Below, piece by piece: positions 16,136 through 26,367 of a DNA stretch of 52,344 nucleotides. The DNA lies in the NCBI GenBank assembly GCA_036499025.1, contig DASYEM010000020.1, positions 1-52,344 on the forward strand. Reading direction: 5' to 3'. A program made the translations under genes and the position numbers. Source of the stretch: Parvibaculum sp036499025. Lineage in GTDB: Bacteria > Pseudomonadota > Alphaproteobacteria > Parvibaculales > Parvibaculaceae. The notes below the pieces were generated by a model that worked only from the letters and a program-made list of their open reading frames with translations, did not search any database and was not told where the DNA came from. The number at the start of each line of letters is the position of its first letter. Position 1 is the stretch's first letter.

Positions 16136-17050
16136 TCAGGCTTGCGATTTCTTGCGTGGATCGTGGACGAGGCCGGAAGCCCAGCCGGCCGCGAAATCGC
16201 GCAAGGCCGCGTCTTGCGTATCCGGCAGAACGAGTTCAAGGGTCACATATTGATCGCCGGACGCGCCGCCGCCTTCCGGCGCGATCCCTTTGCTTTTGAG
16301 ACGCAGCCTCGTGCCGCTGTTCGATCCCGCCGGGATGGAAAGCGTCACCTGGCCGGAGACGGTCTCGACCTCGACCTTGGTGCCCAGCACGGCTTCCGGC
16401 AGTGAAATGGGAAGCTTCAGATAAATATCGAGCCCGTCGCGCGTCAGCAGTTCATGCGGTTCGATAGAAACGGCAATCAGCGCGTCGCCTGCCGGCGCAC
16501 CGCCATAGCCTTCGCCGCCCTGGCCACGCAGGCGTATCTGCTGGCTTTCTTCGATACCGGCAGGAATGCGGACATCAAGCGTCTTGCCATTGGTTAGCGC
16601 GACGCGGCGTCTACCGCCGCGTGCCGCTTCAAGAAACGGTACGGCGAGCTTATAGGTCTGGTCCTCGCCTCGCGCGCGAAACACGCGCTTGCCCGCATTG
16701 CGCAGGCCACCGAAGAGCTCGGAGAAGAGGTCGCCGTTCTGATCGGCATTGGCCGTGTCGGCTTCGAAGGTACCGTTTGATTTCGCGCGCTTTGCGAAAG
16801 CCGCTTCCTCAAAGACGCTTCCGGCTTGCGCACCCGGCCCGGGGCGCGCGTCGAACCGCGCTTTTGCGCCGCCGTCTTTCAGCAAATTATAAGCAGCCGT
16901 GACTTCCTGAAAACGCGATTGGGTGCCAGCAGGCGTTTCGCCGCTGTGTGCGTCAGGATGATATTTTTTCGCCAGCCGGCGATAGGCGGCCTTGATCTCG
17001 GCGGTGCCGGCGCTCGGCGGCAGGCCGAGAATATCGTAGGGATCGCGCAA
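16136..17050 (-). CDS. DnaJ/CbpA-like J-domain co-chaperone
   Basis: Hsp40 co-chaperone that delivers clients to DnaK. Residues 1-68 are the J domain (DPYDILGLPPSAGTAEIKAAYRRLAKKYHPD...), with the essential HPD at about residues 32-34. A Gly/Ala-poor linker follows, then two DnaJ C-terminal beta domains (about 120-300): VPFLEAARGGRRRV and VSIEPHELLTRDGLDIY, then LPISLPEAVLGTKVEV. The four CxxCxGxG zinc-finger repeats of true DnaJ are absent, so it is the CbpA (type II) class. Length 304 aa is typical. It probably starts upstream of fabI on the same strand, with 131 bp between. Confidence 0.92.
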   Translation of the reverse strand: MRDPYDILGLPPSAGTAEIKAAYRRLAKKYHPDAHSGETPAGTQSRFQEVTAAYNLLKDGGAKARFDARPGPGAQAGSVFEEAAFAKRAKSNGTFEADTANADQNGDLFSELFGGLRNAGKRVFRARGEDQTYKLAVPFLEAARGGRRRVALTNGKTLDVRIPAGIEESQQIRLRGQGGEGYGGAPAGDALIAVSIEPHELLTRDGLDIYLKLPISLPEAVLGTKVEVETVSGQVTLSIPAGSNSGTRLRLKSKGIAPEGGGASGDQYVTLELVLPDTQDAALRDFAAGWASGLVHDPRKKSQA

Positions 17051-17127
17051 TCGGTCTACTCCGGCGGCGGCGTAAACCCCGAGATTAGCCCCCGGCCGAT
17101 ACGAATTCGTTAACCGTTCGACGCCTC

Positions 17128-18096
17128 TCAGAACTTGTAGGGCTCGCTCATTTCCGGGTTCTGGAAGACCGGCGGCAGGGGTTCGGGCGCGACCTGCCCC
17201 TCCTGGGGTACGGTCGTCGTTTCGGGGTCCGTGCCGCCTTCGGGCTCTTCGACTGCCGGAGGGGCAGATTGGGCCGCTGGCGGAGTTTCCTGCACGGGTT
17301 GCTGAGGTGCGACGGGCGCGGGTATGGACGGCTCAGGCGCAGCAGGCGCCACCGTCGGAGCGACTGGCGGCGCGGGTGTCGGGACTATCTGTGTCGGCGC
17401 TTGCCCATTGGGCACCTGCAATGCGGCTTGGGGCGGAGGGGGCGCAGTTTCAACTTTCGGCTTTTCGGTGCGCTCGGGAGCCTTTGGCCCTTCAAGCGCC
17501 GGAACCAGAACGGAGAGCCTATCGAGCGCCGATTTGCTGCCTGCGCGCGCGGCCAACGCGTACCAGCCGAGTGCGCGCGCCACGTCTTTTTTAACGCCGG
17601 TCCCGCGCTCATACATCACGGCCAGATTGTATTGCGCGATCGGGCTACCCGCGAGCGCAGCGGAATGAAACCAGAAAGCGGCGGCTTCTAGATTTTTCGG
17701 CACACCGTCGCCCTCGAGATGCATGAAGGCGGCATTGACTTGCGCGAGCCCGAAACCCTTGCTGCCGGCCTCTTCGTAAAACCAGAGCGCGCGTTTCGGA
17801 TCCCGCGCCGTGCCTTCGCCTTTGCGCAACATCAACGCGACATTGCGCATGGCGGCCGGATCGCCCTTTTGCGCGAGCGGCAGCCAGATTTTGAAAGCTT
17901 CGGGAAAGTCGCCTTTATCGTAAGCGGCCACGCCTTTTTGGAAGAGCTCGCTCGGCGGCGGCAAATTCACGGTCGGGCCGGGGAGGATCTGAACGGGCGC
18001 CGCATGCACTGCGGCTGCGCCCCAGAGGAGCGCAGCCGCAAATAACATCGCCATGAACCCCGCCTGCTTCAGCGAAGTTAAAATTCCAGACCGCAT
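17128..18096 (-). CDS. Exported Sel1-like repeat protein with Pro-rich tail
   Basis: 322-aa protein. Residues 1-33 look like a Sec signal peptide (basic start, AMLFAAALLWGAAA core, cleavage after VHA). Residues ~47-200 hold four Sel1-like alpha/alpha repeats (e.g. DPAAMRNVALMLRKGEGTARD and SPIAQYNLAVMYERGTGVKKD), which usually mediate protein contacts in the periplasm. The C-terminal ~110 residues are a low-complexity Pro/Ala/Gln-rich tail ending EPYKF, possibly spanning the cell wall or unstructured. No enzyme motif is present. Relatives act in envelope or exopolysaccharide regulation, but the role here is unknown. Confidence 0.85.
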   Translation of the reverse strand: MRSGILTSLKQAGFMAMLFAAALLWGAAAVHAAPVQILPGPTVNLPPPSELFQKGVAAYDKGDFPEAFKIWLPLAQKGDPAAMRNVALMLRKGEGTARDPKRALWFYEEAGSKGFGLAQVNAAFMHLEGDGVPKNLEAAAFWFHSAALAGSPIAQYNLAVMYERGTGVKKDVARALGWYALAARAGSKSALDRLSVLVPALEGPKAPERTEKPKVETAPPPPQAALQVPNGQAPTQIVPTPAPPVAPTVAPAAPEPSIPAPVAPQQPVQETPPAAQSAPPAVEEPEGGTDPETTTVPQEGQVAPEPLPPVFQNPEMSEPYKF

Positions 18097-18141
18097 CGTC
18101 CCCCCGAGGGATCGTTAGCCAGCCAGATTAGCCCCGTATCG

Positions 18142-18615
18142 TCAGCCGTTGACGATCTGCCATGAGCCATCGGGTTGACGGCAAGCCGTGCCATAAGCGC
18201 GTTCGCTCTTCCCACCAACCACTACGCTCTGCGAATACTCGCGGCAATAGGTGTTGTTTTGCTGGTAGGCACGCTGCGGAACGATGGTGCCCGAATTGCC
18301 GGAATCGGGATTGCGCCATTCGACGGGCTGGCCCGTCTGGCCGGTCTCGAGAGCACTCTGCGTTGACTGCGCCATGTAATTCTGGTCGGCACGGTCAAGC
18401 GACTTGCCGATCGAGCTGCCGACAAGCGCGCCGAGCAACACGCCAGCACCGGTCGCCCAAAGCCGTCCGGTGCCGCCGCCGATGGCCGAGCCGGCGAGAC
18501 CGCCCGCCACCGCGCCGCCAAGCGTGCCGATATTCTGCTTCGGGCCGGCGCCTTGCTGGCAGGCCACGAGCGACAGCGCCACAGCGCCGATGGCCAAACC
18601 TTTGAGAATCTTCAT
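18142..18615 (-). CDS. Glycine-zipper outer-membrane lipoprotein (17 kDa surface antigen-like)
   Basis: Lipoprotein of 157 aa. The ATG at 18615 starts a type II signal peptide with lipobox LSLVAC, so Cys-19 should be lipidated; an in-frame upstream ATG (18663) would bury the signal and is rejected. Residues ~30-75 contain the glycine zipper (GGAVAGGLAGSAIGGGTGR...LLGALVGSSIG) that forms a membrane-associated helix hairpin, as in the rickettsial 17 kDa antigen family. The C-terminal domain has two cysteines (TYCREYSQ and GTACRQPDGSW), a common surface-antigen ending. AGGA precedes the start by about 10 nt. It is divergent from pdxH. Confidence 0.9.
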   Translation of the reverse strand: MKILKGLAIGAVALSLVACQQGAGPKQNIGTLGGAVAGGLAGSAIGGGTGRLWATGAGVLLGALVGSSIGKSLDRADQNYMAQSTQSALETGQTGQPVEWRNPDSGNSGTIVPQRAYQQNNTYCREYSQSVVVGGKSERAYGTACRQPDGSWQIVNG

Positions 18616-18779
18616 CTGTTGCGATCCTGTTTTTCCTGGGTTCACCTGTAACCGGTGAGACAAACCCCTTGGTGGCGACTATATAAGACATGAATTGTGG
18701 CAAGAAATAAGGCGGGAACTAACGCCTGCAGAGATAACGATTTACCCGCTTTTCTGTTCCCCTCGGAGCATGTAACGCC

Positions 18780-19418
18780 TTGAACCAGCGCCCCGCCGAC
18801 CTGAAAGCCGAAGACGACACAACCGCCTGGACCGAGGCGAACGATCCCTTGCGCCTCTTTCATGAGTGGCTGCAAAAAGCCGCGTCGAGCGAACCCAACG
18901 ATCCGAACGGCATGGCACTGGCGACGGCGGATGCCGACGGGTTTCCTGACGTGCGCATGGTGCTGCTGAAGGCGGCGGACGAACGCGGTTTTGTTTTCTA
19001 CACAAATCTCGAAAGCGCCAAGGGCCGCGAACTCATCGCAAATCCGCAGGCCGCTCTTTGCTTCCACTGGAAATCGCTTCGCCGCCAGGTCCGTGTGCGC
19101 GGCCTCATTTCCCGCGTCAGCGATGCGGAGGCCGATGAATATTTCGCGACCCGCGCGCGCGACAGTCAGATCGGCGCATGGGCTTCGCGCCAGTCACGGC
19201 CTCTCGAAACGCGCTTCGAACTCGAGCGTGAAGTGGCGCGCTATGCGGCAAAGTTTGGCCTTGGCAAAGTGCCTCGTCCGCCCCATTGGTCGGGCTTTCG
19301 CATCGCACCTGTGCAGATCGAATTCTGGCGCGACCGCCCGTTCCGTCTGCATGATCGTCTCGTCTTTGCGCGCGAAAAGCCCGAAGGCGCATGGCGCACA
19401 TCGAGGCTGTTCCCTTGA
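18780..19418 (+). CDS. pdxH: Pyridoxamine/pyridoxine 5'-phosphate oxidase
   Basis: FMN oxidase that converts PNP and PMP to pyridoxal 5'-phosphate, the cofactor used by the two PLP enzymes in this window. 212 aa, normal length. Motifs: NGMALATADADGFPDVRMVLLK (FMN and substrate region), GFVFYTNLESAKGREL, HWKSLRRQVRVRG, and the C-terminal PHWSGFRIAPVQIEFWRDR...RLHDR, ending in the family's usual RLFP. The only reasonable start is TTG at 18780, since the nearby ATG at 18770 runs into a stop. Its 3' end overlaps the cation-efflux gene by 28 bp. Confidence 0.95.
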   Translation: MNQRPADLKAEDDTTAWTEANDPLRLFHEWLQKAASSEPNDPNGMALATADADGFPDVRMVLLKAADERGFVFYTNLESAKGRELIANPQAALCFHWKSLRRQVRVRGLISRVSDAEADEYFATRARDSQIGAWASRQSRPLETRFELEREVARYAAKFGLGKVPRPPHWSGFRIAPVQIEFWRDRPFRLHDRLVFAREKPEGAWRTSRLFP

Positions 19419-20335
19419 TCGCGGCAGCAAAATCCGATGTTGCGCAAAATGCGCGGCTGATGCGGCAGGCGACCTATGCCGCCGTTGCCGTCGCCATCAT
19501 GCTTATCGTCATCAAAACCATCGCGGTCTATTTGACCGGCTCGGTCGCGATGCTCGGCACGCTTTTCGATTCTCTGCTCGATGGGGCAGCATCTTTATTG
19601 AATCTCGTCGCCGTGCGTCATTCATTGACGCCTGCCGACGACGAACATCGTTTCGGTCATGGCAAGGCGGAAGCTTTGGCAGGCATGGGACAGTCGATTT
19701 TCATTTGCGCCTCCGCTGGCTTCATTGCTTACGAGTCGATCATCCGCTTTCTCGATCCTGCGCCGCTCGGCAATTCGCTTCCAGGTATCGGCGTCACGGT
19801 CGCCGCAATAGCGATCACGCTCGTCCTCGTCGCGTTTCAGCGTCGTGTCGTCGCGCGCACAGGCTCAATCGCCATCGAGGCGGACTCGATCCATTATCGC
19901 GGCGACTTGTTGATGAACCTGTCGGCGCTGGGGGCGCTCTTTCTATCTGGCATACTTGGCCTTCATTGGGCCGATCCCTTAGGTGGCCTCCTCATTGCGG
20001 GGCTGATTGTCTTTAGCGCCATCCAGATCGCACTCGGCGCCTACGACCAGCTAATGGATCGCGAACTCACCGATGACGAGCGTGCGCGCATCGCGACAAT
20101 TGCGTTGGGCCACCCCGAGGTCGTCGGTGTCCATGATTTGCGCACGCGCATGGCAGGCACCCGCGCCTTCATCCAGTTTCATCTGGAGCTCGACCGAGCG
20201 ATTTCGCTGATGAAGGCGCATCTGATTTCCGACGAGGTCGAGGCGCGTATTCTCGAAGCCTTTCCCGCCGCTGAAGTCATCATCCATCAGGACCCGGCAG
20301 GGCTTGAGGATGTGACGCGGTCCGAGCGAATTTGA
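19391..20335 (+). CDS. Cation diffusion facilitator (FieF-type metal efflux)
   Basis: Inner-membrane antiporter exporting Zn(II)/Fe(II)/Cd-like ions in exchange for protons. 314 aa. About six membrane helices occupy residues ~25-215; helix II has the metal-site LFDSLLDGAAS (two Asp) and the loop DDEHRFGHGKAEALAG is the family hallmark. Helix V carries EADSIHYRGDLL with further ligands. The C-terminal cytoplasmic ferredoxin-like domain (~220-314) begins DDERARIATIAL and includes the HDLRTRMAG stretch. The start lies inside pdxH in another frame, indicating coupling. The metal cannot be assigned from sequence alone. Confidence 0.9.
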   Translation: MAHIEAVPLIAAAKSDVAQNARLMRQATYAAVAVAIMLIVIKTIAVYLTGSVAMLGTLFDSLLDGAASLLNLVAVRHSLTPADDEHRFGHGKAEALAGMGQSIFICASAGFIAYESIIRFLDPAPLGNSLPGIGVTVAAIAITLVLVAFQRRVVARTGSIAIEADSIHYRGDLLMNLSALGALFLSGILGLHWADPLGGLLIAGLIVFSAIQIALGAYDQLMDRELTDDERARIATIALGHPEVVGVHDLRTRMAGTRAFIQFHLELDRAISLMKAHLISDEVEARILEAFPAAEVIIHQDPAGLEDVTRSERI

Positions 20336-20386
20336 GCCTGTCGGGCCGCTTTGCTCTCACACTGCCTTTGCCCTAGATTGCCCGGC

Positions 20387-21142
20387 ATGAGCACGCCCGC
20401 GAACGAAGACCGCAAAACCCTGATCCTGACCGGCGCCAGCCGTGGCATCGGCCACGCGACCGTCAAGCGTTTCTCAAGCGCGGGCTGGCGCGTCATCACC
20501 TGTTCGCGTCACCCTTTCCCGGAAGATTGTCCTTGGGAGGCTGGTCCTGAAGACCACATCCAGGTCGATCTCGCGGACCCGGCCAATACGGAAGCCGCCA
20601 TCGCGGAAATGCGCGAAAGGCTCAAAGCGCAAGGCAGCCGCCTGAATGCGTTGGTCAACAACGCGGCCATCTCGCCAAAGGGGCAGGGCGGTTCGCGCCT
20701 CGGCGTTTTCGAGACGAGCCTTGATGTTTGGCAGAAAGTCTTTCAGGTGAATTTCTTCGCTTCCGCCATGCTGGCGCGCGGACTGGTTGAGGAGCTGAAG
20801 AAGGCGCAAGGCTCCGTGGTGAACGTCACGTCCATCGCCGGTGTCCGCGTTCATCCCTTCGCAGGATCCGCCTATTCGACGTCGAAGGCGGCGCTCGCCG
20901 CGCTCACCCGCGAGATGGCGTCGGACTTCGGCCGTCTCGGCATTCGCGTCAATGCCATCGCCCCCGGAGAAATCGACACGGCGATTCTGTCGCCCGGCAC
21001 CGAGAAGATCGTCGCCGAAATTCCGATGCAGCGCCTCGGCACACCTGAAGAAGTCGCCAAGACGATCTATTTTCTCTGCACGGATCAGTCAAGCTACGTT
21101 AACGGCGCCGAAATCCAGATCAATGGCGGCCAGCACGTCTGA
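20387..21142 (+). CDS. Short-chain dehydrogenase/reductase (FabG-like SDR)
   Basis: Classical NAD(P)-dependent SDR of 251 aa, similar to 3-oxoacyl-ACP reductase in form. Seen: TGASRGIG, ADPAN, LVNNAAIS, VVNVTSIAG (catalytic Ser), YSTSKAALAALTREMA (catalytic Tyr-x3-Lys), INAIAPGEIDT-type loop and the C-terminal YVNGAEIQINGGQHV, which is very typical of FabG. It lacks neighbours of fatty-acid synthesis (no acpP or fabF), so it may act on another keto compound. I chose ATG at 20387, just before STPANEDRKTL, rather than the TTG at 20351. It converges with the next gene, with three bases between stops. Confidence 0.88.
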   Translation: MSTPANEDRKTLILTGASRGIGHATVKRFSSAGWRVITCSRHPFPEDCPWEAGPEDHIQVDLADPANTEAAIAEMRERLKAQGSRLNALVNNAAISPKGQGGSRLGVFETSLDVWQKVFQVNFFASAMLARGLVEELKKAQGSVVNVTSIAGVRVHPFAGSAYSTSKAALAALTREMASDFGRLGIRVNAIAPGEIDTAILSPGTEKIVAEIPMQRLGTPEEVAKTIYFLCTDQSSYVNGAEIQINGGQHV

Positions 21143-21145
21143 AGC

Positions 21146-21562
21146 TCAGGCGAGAAATATCACCGCGCTCTGACTGTCGCGCATCATCGCATCTTCGCCG
21201 ACTGTGAATGCCGAAACGATTGTGCCGCTTGCACCATCGAAAGCGCCCGTGCCGCTTTCGATCCGCCGCACCACATGGCCCTGTTGAGTGGCGGGATCCG
21301 AGCTGTCGCCGATCTTGCCTTCACCGTCGCTGACATAAAGCAGCGTTCCGCCGCCAAAGACGATTTCGCCGCTTTCCGTGAAGCCGCCGAACTCGTCCGG
21401 CGTAACGCTGGCGGTCAGCACCGCCTGAGGCGCGCCGGTGGCAAAGAGCGGATCGACGCCCGCACCAAAGCTCGCCCGCGTCTCGACACGCATGATCGAG
21501 CCCATCTCGTCTTCCGGCGAGACCTTGCCCTCGAATATCAGCTGATAACGAACTTCTTTCAT
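21146..21562 (-). CDS. Hypothetical protein, predicted beta-rich, coupled to an aminotransferase
   Basis: 138 aa, not recognised. There are no membrane or signal segments. The pattern of alternating strands with Gly turns (GGGTLLYVSDGEG, GTGAFDGASGTIVSAF) resembles small beta-barrel proteins of the allene-oxide-cyclase or lipocalin-like kind; this is inference from pattern only. Its ATG overlaps the aminotransferase stop (TGATG), so it should be translated from the same mRNA in a fixed ratio. A role as a partner or an accessory step in the same metabolite pathway is possible. Confidence 0.7.
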   Translation of the reverse strand: MKEVRYQLIFEGKVSPEDEMGSIMRVETRASFGAGVDPLFATGAPQAVLTASVTPDEFGGFTESGEIVFGGGTLLYVSDGEGKIGDSSDPATQQGHVVRRIESGTGAFDGASGTIVSAFTVGEDAMMRDSQSAVIFLA

Positions 21563-22950
21563 CAGGCGGTGCGCAGCCCTTCTTTGGAAATCCAGGCTTC
21601 GGTCTCATTGAGCGCAAGTTCGGTCCGGTCGAAAATATCGTCGATATCCGTTTCCTTGACGATCAGCGGCGGGCAGAAGGCGACGATGTCGCCACCCAGC
21701 GCGCGCAGAATAAGCCCGTGCTTTTCGGCGGCTTTCTGCACCGCGCCGCCGATGCCGGCCTTCGCATTGAAAGCGCGCTTCGTCGCCTTGTCGGCCACGA
21801 GTTCGATTGCACCGAGAAGACCCTTCGACCGTGCGTGGCCGACCAGCGGATGATCGCCGAGGCGGCGGATGCGTTCTTCAAATCGCGGGGCGACGCTGCG
21901 CACATGGCCGACGATGTTGCGCTTTTCATAAATTTCGAGCGTCTTCACAGCCACGGCGGCGGCAACGGGGTGCGCCGTATAAGTGAAGCCGTGACCGAAA
22001 GTGCCGAGCTTTTTGCTTTCGTCGATCATCGCCTGATACATGTCTTCGCCGACGGTGATGGCGGCGATGGGCACATAGGCCGATGACAAGGCTTTCGCGA
22101 CCGAAATCGAATCCGGTTTGATGCCGAAGGTCTGGCTGCCGAACATATTGCCCGTACGCCCGAAACCGCAGATTACCTCGTCGGCGATCATGTAGATGTC
22201 GTACTTGTCGAGCACGGCCTGGATTTTCTGGAAGTAGCCCTCCGGCGGAATGACGACGCCGCCCGCGCCCATGATCGGCTCGGCAATGAAAGCCGCAACC
22301 GTTTCCGGGTCTTCCTCGATGATCATCTTTTCGAGATTGGCGGCAAGCCGCGTCGTGTATTCGTCTTCCGTCTCGCCCGGCTCCGCGTAGCGATAATAAT
22401 GCGGGCAGTCGGTGTGACGTGCGAAATCGAGCGGAAGATCGAAGTCGCTGTGATTGGGGGTGAGGCCGGTAAGGCTCGCCGACGCGACGGTGACGCCGTG
22501 ATAACCGCGAAGGCGCGAGATGAATTTCTTTTTCTTCGTCCGGCCGAGCGCGTTGTTGTAATACCAGACGAGCTTCACTTGCTGGTCATTGGCTTCGGAA
22601 CCCGAGCCGCAGAAGAGAACCTTCGACGCTTTATGCGGCGCGATGGCTTTCAGTTTCTCCGCAAGCTCGGCGGCGCGCTCATGGCTCTTGCCGCCGAAGA
22701 CATGCGCGAAAGGCAATTGCTTCATTTGCTCTGTCGCGGCTTCGATCAGTTCCGGCTCGTTATAGCCGAGCGACGTGCACCAAAGCCCCGCGAGACCTTC
22801 AATATACTTCCGCCCGTCTGCGTCCCAGACATGGATGCCTTCGCCACGCTCGATGATCATCGGCCCCGTGCCGCGAAAGGCATCGAGATTGGTATAGGGG
22901 TGGATCACCGTTTCGACGTCACGAACGGCGGCATTGCTCAAGCTCGGCAT
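21562..22950 (-). CDS. Class III PLP-dependent aminotransferase (omega-transaminase type)
   Basis: Aminotransferase that moves an amino group from an omega-amine (for example putrescine, beta-alanine or GABA) to pyruvate or 2-oxoglutarate. 462 aa. Visible: HPYTNLDAF at the N-terminus; IEGLAGLWCTSLGYNEPEL (substrate entry); FCGSGSEANDQQVKLVWYYN (PLP phosphate binding near 115-135); SRLRGYHGVTVASASLTG; EPIMGAGGVVIPPEGYF; DEVICGFGRTGNMFG (PLP Asp); and SVAKALSSAYVPIAAITV, which holds the Schiff-base lysine. The sequence follows the putrescine/spermidine-aminotransferase-like subgroup, but exact substrate is not settled. Upstream is an amidase on the same strand. Confidence 0.93.
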   Translation of the reverse strand: MPSLSNAAVRDVETVIHPYTNLDAFRGTGPMIIERGEGIHVWDADGRKYIEGLAGLWCTSLGYNEPELIEAATEQMKQLPFAHVFGGKSHERAAELAEKLKAIAPHKASKVLFCGSGSEANDQQVKLVWYYNNALGRTKKKKFISRLRGYHGVTVASASLTGLTPNHSDFDLPLDFARHTDCPHYYRYAEPGETEDEYTTRLAANLEKMIIEEDPETVAAFIAEPIMGAGGVVIPPEGYFQKIQAVLDKYDIYMIADEVICGFGRTGNMFGSQTFGIKPDSISVAKALSSAYVPIAAITVGEDMYQAMIDESKKLGTFGHGFTYTAHPVAAAVAVKTLEIYEKRNIVGHVRSVAPRFEERIRRLGDHPLVGHARSKGLLGAIELVADKATKRAFNAKAGIGGAVQKAAEKHGLILRALGGDIVAFCPPLIVKETDIDDIFDRTELALNETEAWISKEGLRTA

Positions 22951-23029
22951 GGTGCGATCCTTGAAAACTCTACAGGGGCAGGAAGGGCCGTAATATGGGA
23001 GTCCATGCCGTCTCTGTCAAAGACGCGTT

Positions 23030-24496
23030 TCAGTAGCCCGGAGGCGCCTTGAAGCCGCCGAGAATCTCCTCAAGCATCCCGGCGACCGCGATGGTGGTGT
23101 GATCGCCCATATGCGGACCGATGATTTGAATGCCGACCGGCAGGCCTTCGCTTGTAATGCCGACAGGCGCGGTCGTCGCTGGGAGATATGAGACGACAGC
23201 GGGACCCGCCCAGATCAGCACATCCATATAATGCCGCGCCTTGTCGTTTACGGTGAGGGTACGTTTGTGCCAATTGGAGGTGTGGTCATGCGCAAAGGCG
23301 GGCCGCATCATTACTGGCGAGAGAACGACATCGTAGCCTTTGAAGAATTCCGCCCATTTCGCACGGACCTGTGCCTGCATTTCTTCCCAGATCGCGCGGT
23401 CGGCGTAACTTATCGTCCCACCGCGCATCTGCAATGCCGCGTGGCTTTTGTCGTCAGGCGCGAGCTTTGCTTTCTCCGCCAACCAGCGGTTCTTGATCGA
23501 ATCTGGAAAACCGCCGCCGACGCAGGAATGCAGAAGAACAAGATAAATCTCGGTGATCTCGGCAAGCGTGAAATCGGGCCGCGCATGCCAGTCGACAAGC
23601 GCGCCTGCGTCTTCCAGTGCCTTGGCGGCATTCTTCAGCAGCGCCGCGCTTTCGGCGTCGATGTCGCAGAACGGGTCGTCGATCCATACGGCGATGCGAA
23701 GTTCTTTAGGCGCGCGAGCGCGGGCAGGCGGCAGATCGAGTTTCCAGCCGGAAGACATGGCCCAGTCTGGTCCCGCCGTCAGGTCTAGCAAAATGCCGAG
23801 ATCTTCGGCGCTACGTGCAAGCGGTCCCACAACAGACAAATCGCCTTCGCGCAAAAAGCCGGGCGGTGGACTCACATGACCGCGCTTGGGAACGATGCCG
23901 AAAGTCGACTTGTGTCCGAAGACGCCGCAAAGATGGGCGGGCGTGCGGATCGAGCCGCCGATATCGCTGCCATATTCAAAAGCCGTAAGCCCGGCAGCGA
24001 GAGCCGCCGCCGATCCGCCTGACGATCCGCCCGGCCCGCAGGCGAGATTCCACGGATTGTTAGTCGTCCCGTAAACATCGTTATAGGTCTGCAAGTCGCC
24101 CGACATGTAAGGCACGTTGGTCTTGCCGAACACGATGCCGCCAGCGCGCTGAAGGCGCTCCACCGCCGTGGCGCTGCGCGTCGGTATGTGATTGGCATAT
24201 TCGGGCGCACCGCCCGTCGTCACGATGCCTTCAACTTCCAGCGCATCCTTGATCGTGGTGGGCAGCCCGTGCAGCGGCCCCCAGCTTTCGCCGCGCGCCT
24301 GCGCCTCGTCCGCTTGATGGGCGAGCTTTCGCGCCCGCTCGATGTCCTTGGCCACCACCGCGTTGAGCTTCGGATTATGAAGTTCGACCCGCGCGACGAA
24401 ATGTTCGAGCAATTCGCGCGAACTGATTTCCCGGCGCTGGATCATGCGCGCCAGCTCGGCGGCGGATTTGAAATGAAGCTCTGGCGACGCGGACAT
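23030..24496 (-). CDS. Amidase-signature family hydrolase
   Basis: Cytoplasmic Ser-cisSer-Lys amidase of 488 aa. The triad is visible: Lys in TTIKDALEVEGIVTTGG (near residue 83), cis-Ser and Ser in GPGGSSGGSAAALAAGL (near 157-160, then DIGGSIRTPAHLCG). Family members hydrolyse diverse amides (aryl amides, nitrile-derived amides, fatty acid amides), so the substrate cannot be named. The order amidase then aminotransferase then small coupled gene on the - strand suggests breakdown of an amine-containing compound, but 79 bp separate the amidase from the aminotransferase. Confidence 0.9.
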   Translation of the reverse strand: MSASPELHFKSAAELARMIQRREISSRELLEHFVARVELHNPKLNAVVAKDIERARKLAHQADEAQARGESWGPLHGLPTTIKDALEVEGIVTTGGAPEYANHIPTRSATAVERLQRAGGIVFGKTNVPYMSGDLQTYNDVYGTTNNPWNLACGPGGSSGGSAAALAAGLTAFEYGSDIGGSIRTPAHLCGVFGHKSTFGIVPKRGHVSPPPGFLREGDLSVVGPLARSAEDLGILLDLTAGPDWAMSSGWKLDLPPARARAPKELRIAVWIDDPFCDIDAESAALLKNAAKALEDAGALVDWHARPDFTLAEITEIYLVLLHSCVGGGFPDSIKNRWLAEKAKLAPDDKSHAALQMRGGTISYADRAIWEEMQAQVRAKWAEFFKGYDVVLSPVMMRPAFAHDHTSNWHKRTLTVNDKARHYMDVLIWAGPAVVSYLPATTAPVGITSEGLPVGIQIIGPHMGDHTTIAVAGMLEEILGGFKAPPGY

Positions 24497-24597
24497 GGGC
24501 TCTCCCTGAATTTATTCTTTTGCTTTGGGGAGATTACCGGGCCTGATCGCCTTAATGGCAAGAATTATCGACGGCCCGGCGCCCGATTCTCGCCAAG

Positions 24598-24626
24598 TTG
24601 TGAGGGCTGCGCTTAGCCTTTACACT
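24598..24626 (+). promoter_or_regulatory. Candidate promoter for the fatty acyl-CoA ligase
   Basis: TTGTGA (24598-24603), 17-nt spacer, TACACT (24621-24626) in the 210-bp gap between the divergent amidase and ligase. Both hexamers match four of six consensus bases. Confidence 0.45.
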
Positions 24627-24706
24627 ACCCCAAAATTGAAGACGGCCCCTGCGTCAGTAAGGAGGCCGCTCCAGAAGGATGGGGCATTTCGCTGAGGGGA
24701 CGACCG

Positions 24707-26347
<1,641 letters not shown>

Positions 26348-26367
26348 CAACAAAACGGAGGCGGACG

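Noticed and set aside
17140..17480. Repetitive low-complexity DNA as a possible repeat array
   Set aside because: It encodes the Pro/Ala/Gln-rich tail of the Sel1-repeat protein; no unit of fixed length, no CRISPR-like repeats.
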